Shown: positions 9,796 through 21,100 of the stretch, piece after piece
Layout of the letters: every line of letters begins with the position of its first letter
Position numbering within the stretch: the first letter of the stretch is position 1
NCBI RefSeq assembly: GCF_963082655.1
Contig: NC_081553.1
Location: 185,750,752-185,814,751, forward strand
Direction: 5' to 3'
DNA length: 64,000 bases
From: Stomoxys calcitrans
Lineage: Eukaryota; Arthropoda; Insecta; Diptera; Muscidae
Made by a program: the position numbers and the translations under genes
The notes under the pieces: generated by a model
What the model saw: only the letters and a program-made list of their open reading frames with translations
The model's database searches: none
What the model was told of the DNA's origin: nothing

Positions 9796-11784
9796 TTAGC
9801 TGCCTGAATTAGAAGCCAATGCTCGTACATCGCATTGATTTGCTGATGTAACGCTTAGAATTTCATTATCTTCACCGACTTTCAAAACCGCAGCCATTCC
9901 CTCCAACAGATGGCGCTCTATGTGACAATGGAGCAGCCAAAAACCGGTATTAGTGCTTTTGAAACGTATGATAATGTAGCCCAGAATGGGTATTTGAACT
10001 GTATCCTTTTGTACTGCTTTGTAGTGAGGACTATGGCGTCTCAAGCGGCCTTGGCGATCGGCTTCTTCGACCTGGAAGAAAAGAACAGAAAAACAAAATA
10101 GATTTAGGGCGATGTGCATTGCCTTTGGCCATTTCTATTTCATTTCCCCTATTTCATTCATCATACTTACCTTATACAAATCTGCTCGATCTTCAAACAC
10201 ACCTTGGCCCACCACACGGAACGTATAGCCATGCAAATGAAATGGGTGTGTCTCTTCCATGTAGTTGGTGACAATCATTTCAATGCACTCATTGGCTGGC
10301 ACGCGTATAACATGGGTACACTGACAATTGGAGTTGCGGCAATCACGACCAGCTTCTTTCAGAGATGTGTGATTGCAGTAGACCTCACTCTCATTGTACA
10401 AATGGCGACTCTGCAGCATAGAAGTTTTAGGGGCACTAAATGTAATGTTGCCCACTTGCAGATGGTACACCCCATTCTCCAATATATAGCCAAAACTGGT
10501 ATAAAATTTGCGATAGACGGCATTGGCTGGACAAGGCATGGGCTCAAGGGCCTTAAGTTCCACTGTGGGTATATTGGTGATGTTGACATTGTCATTGGTG
10601 GCAGTTATGACCACCATCTCGGGCTTTTCCACATATTGGGCCAAAGCATTAATCACAACTTGCTGTTTTGCTCTACGCGGCCTTTCCTCTGGCAATTGCG
10701 TCAGCGGTACTCCCTTATAATGGAGTATAGCATATTGGGTTATATTCTCACACTCATAGATGCCACGTACTCGTATCCAATAAGTGTCTGGCGCGTTATT
10801 GGCATATATAATCACATCGAATCTCTCGGCCGAGGTCATCTGTAATGTATCAGCCATAACGGGCTCAATGTCATTACCATCGGTGGCTATGACTTGAAAT
10901 CTATGATGGTCGAAGGAAATCTCCACCGGACAATTGGCCACACCATTCAAGATAATGCGTATGCGATAAAAACGCATGGGCGAGACAGTCATGCGAAAGT
11001 AGTGATTTCTGGCATCATCCACAGGCCAATCCTGATTGCGGCCTTTGCCATTAATGACTATATTGCGTGGAGAAGTCAAACTGCTAATGTCATGCAGCAA
11101 AAGGGCATGGTCCACATCATCAACATCAAAAAGATGACTATGTGGATCCAAGCGTCCACTTTGGCGTATAATTAAGGCTCCCCAAACCCCCATTGCCCTT
11201 TGCAAAGAGACATGACTGTGATACCAATGTGTGCCTGCCAATGGTACTTGGAAACAAACACGATATACATCTCCTGGCCTTATGGGATACTGAGTCACAT
11301 AAGGAACTCCATCACTCCAAGGTGTTTTCTTCATGATAATGCCATGCCAATGCAAGGTGGCATCCTCAGTTAAATTGTTATAGGTATCCACAATTAGGAC
11401 ATCATTCTGGCATACTTCTATGGCAGGTCCTGGAAATTGATAATTGACCAGTTGTAAAGGCAAAGGTTCACCATCTCCATAAATGCAATGCTCATCGGCA
11501 CAGGCATTTGGATTACCCAGACACTGTTGGCACTCGGGACCCAACATCTGATAGTTGTGTATATACAGCTTGTAGTAGCAGGTCATTGAGGCTCCTGCTC
11601 TACACTGGCGTCGACACGGGTGACGAGCAAAATTTGCATACATATCATTCTCCAACTGTACTGGATGAAAATTTGGAAAAATTCCCCGTTGTGAGCTTAC
11701 ATGGAGAAAACTTTGAACGTATTTCACTTGAACTGCCATAAGCAGCAGCAAACGCCAACAATCCTCTGTAGTGGATTTTCTCAT
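9796..11784 (-). CDS. Secreted multicopper oxidase (laccase-like), gene 1
   Basis: There are two exons on the minus strand: 11784-10171 (538 codons) and 10071-9796 (91 codons plus stop), phase 0, donor GTAAGT, acceptor TTCCAG, giving 629 aa. A signal sequence lies near residues 10-25. The insect-specific Cys-rich block (RHPCRRQC to CIYGDG, about 55-104) is followed by three cupredoxin domains. All four copper motifs are present: HWHG 145-148, HSH 189-191, HPFHLHG 513-519 and HCHIERH 586-592, with a Met as the probable axial type-1 residue. It should be an active enzyme oxidising phenols, ascorbate or Fe(II) outside cells; which of these cannot be told. The second oxidase gene lies 6.3 kb further along in the same orientation, so they are tandem paralogues. 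It is unlike the cuticle-tanning Laccase 2 in its short N-terminus, but orthology is not resolved. Confidence 0.93.
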
Positions 11785-11884
11785 ATTTCACTATACCGAT
11801 ACCAAAGTGGGTTTCAACTGCCTATTCCAAGTTATAGACAGTTACTGGCGTAATAGAATGCCACTATTTGAAAATATAAGCTTT

Positions 11885-13715
11885 GGGTATAAAAACAAGT
11901 AAAAAGGCGTAAAGTTTGGCCTGGCCGAACTTTGAATACCCACCACCTCGGGTGTATATGTAAACATCCTTTCATCTTCATCCAGTGAAAAATGCATAAT
12001 TTATGCCCCATAGCAGGTCGAAGGACCTAACGCAGCCAACTATCCTACATTTCAGCGACATTGAACAATAAATGCGCCTTTTATGGGTCCAAAAGAAAGA
12101 TGTCGAAGGGCTTAACACAACTCACTGTCCCAAATTTGGAAAAATCGGACAATAAATCGCCTATTATGGAACCAAGACCTTAAATCGAGAGATCGGTCTA
12201 TATGACAGCTATATCCAAAACTGGACCGATCTGTGCAGTATTGCAAAAAGATGTCAAGGGCCTAACTTAACTCACTGTCTCAAATTTCCACGACATCGGA
12301 CAATGAATGCGCCTTTTATGGGCCCAAAGCCTTAAATCGAGAGATCGGTCTATATGGCAGCTATATCCAAATCTGTACCGATCTGAACAAAATTGAAAAA
12401 AGATATCGAAGGGCCTAACAGAACTCACTGTCCCAAATTTTGGCAAAATCGGTCAATAAATGCGCCTTTTATGGGCCCAAAGCCTTAAATCGAGATATCT
12501 GTCTATATGGCAACTATATCCAAATCTGGGCCATATTGCAGAAAAATTTCGAGGGGACTAAGATCGGCCGGGCCGAACTTAACTCAATATCCCAAATTTC
12601 GGCGAAAGCGGACAATTAATGCGCCTATTGTGGACCCAAGACCTTAAGTCGGGAGATCGGTCTATATGGTAGCTATATCGAAATCTGGACCGATCTGGGC
12701 CATATTGCAGAGAGATGTCGAGGGGCCTAACTCAACTCACTGTCCTAAATTTCAGTGACATCGGACAATAAATACGCCTTTTATGGGTCCAAACCCTTAA
12801 ATCAAGAGATCGGCCTATATGCCAGCTATATCCAAATCTGGACCGATCTGAATCAAATTAAAGAAGGGTATAAAGGGGCTTAACTCAACTCACTGTCCCA
12901 AGTTTCGGCGAAATCGAACAATAAATGCGCCTTTTTTGGGCGCAAGACCTTAAATCGAGGGATCGGTCTATATGGCAGCTATATCCAAATCTGGACTGAT
13001 CTGACTCAAATTAAAGAAGGGTGTAAAGGGGCTTAACTCAACTCACTGTCCCTAGTTTCGACGAAATCGAACAATAAATGCGCCTTTTTTGGGCGCAAGA
13101 CCTTAAATTGAGGGATCGGTCTATATGGCAGCTATATCCAAATCTGGACCGAACTGGGCCGTATTGCAGAAAGATGTCGAGGGGCCTAACTCAACTCATT
13201 GTCCCAAATTTCATCGATATCGGACAATAAATGCGCGTTTTATGGGCGCAAGACCTTAAATCGATAGATCGGTCTATATGGCAGCTATATCCAAATCTGG
13301 ACCGATCTGGGCCATATTGCAGAAAGATGTCGAGGGGCCTAATTTAAATCACTGTCCCAAATTTAAGCAAGATCGGATAAAAAATTTGGCTTTAATGGGC
13401 CTAATACCCTAAATCGGCGGATCGGTCTATATGGGGCCTATATCAAGATATAGTCGGATATAGCCCATCTTCGAACTAAACCTGCCTATGGACAAAAAAA
13501 GAATCTGTGCAAAGTTTCAGCTCAATATCTCTATTTTTAAAGACTGTAACGTGATTTCAACAGATAGACGGGCGGGCAAGGCTAGATCGTCTTAGATTTT
13601 TACGGTGATCAAGAATATATATACTTTATAGGGTCGGAAACGGATATTTCGATGAGTTGCAAACGGAATGACAAAATGAATATACCCCCATCCTTCGGTG
13701 GTGGGTATAATAATT
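11885..13715 (+). repeat. Family B element, about ten ~150-bp units
   Basis: The left terminus (aacaagtaaaaaggcgtaaa, then 'ggcctggccgaa') is followed by repeated units containing 'gatcggtctatatggcagc', 'tatccaaatctgg', 'caactcactgtcc' and 'gcgccttttatgggc', and the right terminus ends 'cctatccttcggtggtggg'-like near 13690-13709. It is the fullest B copy in the window and lies upstream of oxidase gene 1. Confidence 0.9.
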
Positions 13716-14263
13716 TAGCGTAAAATGTGTGAATAATTTTTTTCTAATATCCAAGACCTTGTATATATACGGGGCACATTCACTTTACAATATCATGGTA
13801 CAAATATGCACATAAAAAATGCATACATTAGCATTTTAACTTGCGGGTAATTTGGCTTTTCATACCATAACGCTCTGCCTCTCTCCCTACAATAAAAAAA
13901 AATTGTCAAGCATGATTTTAACACTTCGAAATTTTAGAAGCTAATTTTGAGGCATCCGTATGTCCGTCCGTCTAATGCAGGTTAAACTAAGCAACATTGT
14001 GTATAAGGTTTTGAAAGAAAATTTTCCAAACTCTTGAAATTTTTATATTAGACAAGAGTACAGTCGAATCTGTTGTATTGAACACCTTTTAGTTGAAAAA
14101 ACCGGCTGATTGAAAAAAATTAGCTTGAAATAATTGATTTTAAAGACTTTTTAACACATTTCACTTCGCTCAATTGAAAACCTGCGTAACTGAAAAATCG
14201 CTTAATTGGAACAAAAATGTATGCCAACAAGTCACACATCAAAGAAATCAACTCTGGTTAATT
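13716..14263. other. Intergenic, AT-rich, no clear feature
   Basis: Nothing coding was found. Around 14050-14220 there are repeated 'ttgaaaa' and 'aattgaaa' phrases that may be an old DNA-transposon relic, but no boundary could be set. Confidence 0.3.
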
Positions 14264-14852
14264 AAAACACATGCATTGGGAAAAAGTACAGCTAATAGAC
14301 AGTGTTGTCGAGCGTGGTTAATGTGGTAATTGTATCACAGAGGCTCATTGTGCAATTAATACGATTCAAATACAACACACCAATGCACGGCCCTTGAAGC
14401 CATCACACCTAAAGTCTTCCTACTAAAGACGAAACGCGTCCCATAGTGGTTGGTATGTGTTGCTATCTCTGGATTACCTTTTCCATTTGCAAAAACAAAA
14501 AAAAACCAATATCCGACCATTGAGCTCGTCTCGAAAGAGAAGCAAACAAGAATTATAAAATTTTTAATGATCTTGGCCCTAACAGGCAAAAAACTTGAAA
14601 ATGAAAACATTGTTTGTTTCTTTTTTGAGACTTTTTGGAGATTTTTACAGAGATCGCCACACACACCAATCAATATGGGATGCGTTTCGTCATTTGGTTA
14701 GAACAACTCATCAGCCGTATTAAGTGTGAAGGCCTCAAGGGCCATACGTTGATATGTTGTACTTATATCATCTCTATGATGATATAAATACCTCATTACC
14801 CACGCTCGACAACCCTGTCTTTTAGCTGTTCCTTTCCCAATGCATGTGTTTG
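14264..14852. repeat. Long imperfect inverted repeat, arms about 205 bp
   Basis: The left arm (about 14264-14475) and right arm (about 14650-14852) are reverse complements over their full length. Matches include 'cacatgcattggg', 'gttgtcgagcgtgg', 'ggcccttga' and 'gacgaaacgc', separated by a spacer of about 170 bp. It has the form of a foldback element or a large stem-loop. A third related block, inverted relative to the spacer, is at 14999-15062. Confidence 0.8.
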
Positions 14853-15064
14853 TGTAATGGCATATTTTTTGTCTACACAATAATACTACTCCCATGGCAT
14901 ACATATGAATCTGTGCACTTTTTGGAAGTTGTATTGATGGCTTCCAACGCTAAACAAAGGCAACGAATGTCGCTGTTGCTCCGAAGATTAGGCAGATCGG
15001 ATCATTTTAATTTTACAATTTTCGTTTGTTTCTCTTTCGATACGAACTCAATGATCGGAGATTT

Positions 15065-15738
15065 TTATACCCTACACCACTACTGTGGTACAGGGTATTA
15101 TAACTTAGTGAATTAGTTTGTAACACCCACCAAAAGAAGAGAGATAGACCCATTGATAAGTATATATATATTTTTTGTATATATATATTTTGATAAAATT
15201 GTGAACACGTATGAAGACGCCAAATAGAACACTTTGTGCCAAATTTTATAAAGATCGGACCAAAATTGTAGCTTCTACGGCCTTAACAGGCCATCTCGGA
15301 TGAAAGATGTATATGGCAGCTATATCTAAATCTTAACCGATATTTATGAAATTTTGCCCACGTATTGGAATGCCAAATAAAACATGTCGATCCAAATTTT
15401 ATAAAGATCGGGTCAAAATTGTGGGTTCTACAGCTAAAACAGGGATGAATATACATCATATGGGAGCTATATCTAATTCTGGGTCGATTTTGTTCAAAAT
15501 CAATAGCGTTTATCCTTGGACCAAACAAGTAATTTGTACAAAATTTTACGATAGTCGAACATAAAATGCGACCTGCTCACTGATTACAAGAACACTTGGA
15601 CAGACAGGCAGACGGACAAACGGATATAGCTAAATCGATTCAGAAGTAATTCTAAGCCGATCCGTATACTTATCAATGGGTCAAGCTCTTCTCCTTCTTA
15701 GCGTTGCAAACAAATGCACAAAGTTTTAATACCCTGTA
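15065..15738 (+). repeat. Dispersed element with 'taccctacaccac' / 'taccctgtaccac' ends
   Basis: It starts 'taccctacaccactactgtg' and ends 'taataccctgtaccacttt', with internal 'atatggcagctatatctaa' units and a right-hand 'cagacaggcagacggacaa' run. It is a relative of families A and B with a different body. Confidence 0.7.
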
Positions 15739-17310
15739 CCACTTTGATTGGGATTGTAATTGAGCTATAACGGTACATGTTTTGATATAGCTGCCATCTA
15801 AACCGATCTTGAATTCTGGAGCCTCTAGAGGGCGCAATTCTTATCCGATTTGGCCGAAATTTTGCACGAAGTGTTTTGGTTTGACCATCAACAACTATGG
15901 CAAGTATGGTCTAAATCGGTTCATAATCATATAATCTGATCTCGGATCTTGACATCGTGAGCTTCTAGAGGGCGTAATTATTTTCCAATTTGGCTGAAAT
16001 TTAGCATGAAGTATTTTGGTTTCACCATCAACAACTGTGCAAAGAATGGTCTAAATCGGTTTATAACCTTATATAGCTCCCAAATAATTCGAACTTGGAT
16101 CTAAACTTCTTAAGCCGCTAGAGGACGCAGTTGTCATCTGATTTGGCTGAAATTTAGCATGAAGTGTTTTGGTTGGACCATTAACAACTGTGCCAAGAAT
16201 GGTCTAAATCGGTTTATAACCTTATATAACTCCCAAATAATTCGAACTTGGATCTAAACTTCTTAAGCCGCTAGAGGACGCAGTTGTCATCTGATTTGGC
16301 TGAAATTTAGCATGAAGTGTTTTGGTTGGACCATCAACAACTGTGCAAAGAATGGTCTAAATCGGTTTACAACCTTATATAGCTCCCAAATAATCCGAAC
16401 TTGGATCTAGACTTCTTGAGCCGCTAGAGGACGCAGTTGTCATCTGATTTGGCTGAAATTTAGCATGAAGTGTTTTGGCTTGACCATCAACTGCTGTGGC
16501 AAGTATGGTCTAAATCGGTTTATAACCTAATATAGCTCTCATATAATCCGATCTCGATTTGGCTGAAATTGAGCATGAAGTAGTGTTTTGATTTGACTTC
16601 CAACAACTGTGTCAAGTATGGTCTAAATCGTTTCACAACCAGATATAGCTCCCATATAGTCCAATATCGGATCTTGTCTTAGTGAGCCGCTGGAGAGCGC
16701 AATTATTAACAGATTTGGCTGAAATTTTGCATGAAGTATGGTTGCCCAAAAAGTAATTGCGGATTTTTTAAAAGGAAGTAAATGCATTTTTAATAAAACT
16801 TAGAATGAATAGTTTTTTTACACTTTTTTTCTAAAGCAAGCTAAAAGTAACATCTGATAACTGACAGAAGAAAGAATGCAATTACAGAGTCACAAGCTGT
16901 GAAAAAATTTGTCAACGCCGACTATACGAAAAATCCTCAATTACTTTTTGGGCAACCCAATAGTTTGTTGTGACTTCCACTAACTGTACTAAGTATGGTC
17001 TAAATCGGTTCACAACCTGTTACAGCTCCCATATAAGCCGATCTCCCGATTATACTTCTTGGGCCTCTAAATTCTTATCCAATTTGGCTGAGATTTTGCA
17101 CAACTAATTCTACTATGGTCTCCAACAGCTTAACCAAGTACGGCCTCAATCGGTTCATATCTTGGTATATCTCAAATAGCACAGCAATTCTAATCGATTA
17201 TCCTTTGTTTGCTTATAAAAAGATACAATGCAAAGAACTTGGCAAATGAGATACATGGTGTAGGCTATATAAGATTCGTTCCGGTCATTTTTACGTTTTA
17301 AGTAAAGATA
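15739..17310 (-). repeat. Family A variant, inverted, about nine units
   Basis: Units of roughly 130-155 bp with 'ttctagagggcg', 'gatttggctgaaattt', 'agcatgaagtgttttgg' and 'aaatcggtttataacc'. A near-exact neighbouring duplication (16092-16220 versus 16240-16350) suggests recent unit amplification. A MITE has inserted at 16739. Confidence 0.85.
16737..16962. mobile_element. Mariner-type MITE, copy 2, inside a family A unit
   Basis: The element at 16739-16960 has TA on each side. Removing it restores the host unit ('catgaagta' joined to 'gtttgttgtgacttcc'), which is direct evidence of insertion. Sequence is close to copy 1, with an internal deletion near 16808. Confidence 0.9.
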
Positions 17311-18115
17311 GAATGTTTAAATTAAAAAGTTTTTTTTTTAAAAATAACAATTGGACTGGCATCTGTGAAGTAAACTAATAATCAATGAGCCAACAAAATT
17401 CGAAACGGATGGTTATGTCCGTAGGTATAAATTTTAAGATAGCATCCTTATTTTGAAGTTTAAGGTCTTTGGCTTGTAAAGAAGAATCTTAAATTTTAAG
17501 CCAACTTTGTGTTCTGTATAGGAGCTGATTGCCAATTAAGCTTCTTAAGGCTAATACAATGTGATAATGGAACATATGCATCAGCTTGATTGGAGGCCAC
17601 CGAATTTTGCACCTGTTCCTAAAGTTTGTCCGGTTCATGGGCAAATTTGCATTTGATTGTACATTCTGGCTGAAACAGGGGATATGGCAAATACTGTTGA
17701 ACGATTGAGAAGAGTAAACTTGTCTGTATGTTGTTATTCATAGCCACAATCTTAAACATAAACTTGGTATAGTTAAGCTATTTACCCGTTGGCGGGTTAC
17801 AAAGCCATATTTTTAATCCGATTTCGGTGAAATTTGGAATGATAAGTTATATCATTTCGACTTCTTCATAAAACAAAATATATATAAACATAGGTTCAAT
17901 TTCTGATAAAGTCCCCATATAGAAAAATCTTCGGAGTTAACTTTTTGAAGACACTGATGGTTTGATTGGAAACCTGTAATCCAATCAAAATCTCTTTGAT
18001 GATTTTAATGTCAATCTGCTACGGCTATTGTCAAAATAAATAATTTAATAAATACTTGATCTAAATTTAACTATAACCATTTGAAATGTAAAAACTTAAC
18101 GACTCTGTAGTATAA
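17311..18115. other. 3' flank of multicopper oxidase gene 2
   Basis: AT-rich, no coding pattern and no recognised repeat on either strand. Confidence 0.35.
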
Positions 18116-21100
18116 TTAACAGTTGAGTTTAGGTGTTATCTTCTTCATCTGATAATTTTCACCAATTTTCAAAACAGCCGTCATTCCCAACAATGAATGA
18201 CGTTCGATGTGACAATGCATTGCCCAAAATCCGGGATTATCACTAATAAAACGAATAATTATATAGCCCAAAGGTGGAACTTGTATGGTATCCTTTTCCA
18301 CAGCCGGAAAATTATCGGGAGTACGTTTGAGATATCCACGGAGATCGAGCTCTCGAATCTGGAAAATAAAGGTAAGAATAAGTAAAGAAAAAATTAAAAA
18401 CTATGATAAGCAAAGTAAACACAGTCAGTTAGTAGTTAATTTTGCTGCTATTACAGAAATAGCGTACTAAGTTCGGCCGAGCCGAATCTTATATACCCGC
18501 CACCATGGATCGCTTTTGTCGAGTTCTTTTCTCGGCAAACAAAGGATAAAAGAAAAGAATTGCTATGATGTTAGAGCTATATCAAGTTATGGACCGATTC
18601 GGACCATAATTGAACTAAATGTTGGATATCATAGTAGAAGTCATTGTATAAAATTTCAGCCAATTCGAATAAGAATTGCGCCTTTAAGGGGCTCAAGAAA
18701 TAAAATAGGAAGATCGGTTTATATGGGTGCTGTATCAGGATTTTGACACATTTAGACCATATTTGATACGTATGTTGAAGGCTATGGCAGAAGCCGTTGT
18801 ACAAAATTTCAGCCAAATTGGATTGTATTATTGTATTTCAGCCAATTGGATTATAATTGCGTCCTCTAGAAGCTCATGAAGTCAAGATCACAGATCGGTT
18901 TATATGGCAGCTGATTTGAACCATATTTGGCACAGTTGTTGAAAGTCATAATAAAACTCTTCGTGCTACATTTTAGCCAAATCGGATAATAATTGCGCCC
19001 TCTAGTGGCTCAAGAAGTCAAGACCCCAGATCGGTTTATATGACAGCTATATCAGGTTATGAACCGATTTCAACCATACTTAGCACAGTTGTTGAAAATC
19101 ATAACAACACACCTCATGCAAAATTTCCCACAAATCGGATAAAAATTGCGCCCTCTAGTGGTTCAAGAAAACAAGATCCAAGATCGGTTTATATGGCAGC
19201 TATATCAGCTTATGGACCGATTTGAAACATACTTAGCCCAGTTGTTGAAAGTCATAAAAAAACACATCATGCAATATTTCAGCCAAATCGGATAAGAATT
19301 TCTCCCTGTAAATGCTCAAGAAGTCAAGACCCCAGATCGGTTTATATGGCAGCTATATCAGGTTATGAACCGATTTCAACCATACTAATCACAGTTGTTA
19401 GAAATCATAACAACACACCTCATACAAAATTTCACACAAATCGGATAAGAATTGCGCCCTCTAGTAGCTCAAGAAGTCGATATCCAATATCGGTTCATAT
19501 GGTAGCTATATCAGCTTATGTACCGATTTCAACCATTCTTAATAAAGTTGTTGGAAGTCATAAAAAACACATCATGCAATATTTCAGCCAAATCGGATAA
19601 GAATTTCTCCCTGTAGAGGCTCAAGAAATCAAGGCCCCATATCGGTTTATATGGCAGCTATATCAGGTTATGGGCCGATTTGAACTATTCTTGACAGAGT
19701 TGTTGGAAGTCATAACAAAACACGTCGTGCAAATCGGATAGGAATTGTGCCATATAGCGGCTCAAGAAGTCAGGACCCCAGATGGGTTTATGTGACATTT
19801 ATATCAGGTTATGGACCGATTTCAACCTACTCAGCACAGTTGTTGGAAGACATAATAAAACAGCTCATGCAAAATTTCAGCCAAATCGGATAAGAATTGT
19901 GCCCTCTAGCGGCTCAAGAAGTCAAGATCCCAGTTCGGCTTATATGACAGCTATATCAGTATGTGGACCGATATCGCCCATTTAGAATCCCAACCGACCT
20001 ACACTAATAAGAAGTATTTGTGCAAAATTTCAAGCGCCTAGCTCAACTCCTTCGAAAGTTAGCGTGCTTTCGACAGACAGATGGACGGACGGACAGATTG
20101 ACGGACATGGCTAGTTCGACTTAAAATGTCATAACGATCAAAAATAGATATACTTTATGGGGTCTTAGACAAACAGAATGACGAAACTAGTATACAACCA
20201 TCCTATGGTGGAGGGTATAACAATCAGCAGACAGTGTTTGCTGTTTTTAGCAGACAGTGTTTGCTATTTTCAGCGGACTTTTTTCTATGACTGAAAGCAA
20301 GTAAGAAGGAGATCAGTATAACTTTTGGTATCATAACGGAACATATTGGACTACGAGCCCACTTATGCAAAATCTGTACTGCAAGGGATAGCATGTGAAG
20401 GGCATATGGGGAAGCTCATCATCTTCCTGAAGTTGGAGAATTTCCTTTGTCATTGCCTGGCTTTCGCGGCTAACAGACACCGGCACTTAGGTGGGGTCAC
20501 AATACCAAACATGAAACAACTTCGGATCGTTGTATGGAAAACAAGTAGGAAATGCGAAAGTAGCTCGGAGTTCCTGACTTAGATTTTCTTTTTCGAGGTA
20601 ACTTTTAGTATTTAGAGCGCACAAAAAGCAGATTACTGACTTAGGTGTATGTCCATAGTGGCCTTACCTTTTTAACCTAACCTAACTTCTTTTAGTTCAT
20701 TTAAGCCTATCCCTGTAAACTACCTGACTTGAAACACGGTCTTGCAAAACCGTGTTTTAGTCAACAAGTCAATATGTGGGTCTGTTGCTTAGTGCTATTA
20801 GAGCTTGCCTGTTAGCAAGATCGAGTACAAAATGTCAATGCCCTAGGTTGTACGGGCATCTTTTGGCAGACATTTTATTATAAAACAAGTAAGTCAAGTA
20901 AGGCTCAAGAAGTCAAGACCCAAGATTGGTTTATATGGCAGCTATATCAGGTTATGAACCGATTTCAACCATACTTGGCACAGTTGTTGAATATAATAAC
21001 AAAACACGTCGTGCAAAATTTCATTCCAATCGGATACGAATTGCGCACTCTAGAGGCTCAAGAAGTCAAGACCCAAGATCGGTTTATATGGCAGCTATAT

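Noticed and set aside
10114..10845. 243-codon plus-strand frame over the first multicopper oxidase
   Set aside because: Antisense shadow of a gene with all four copper motifs on the minus strand.
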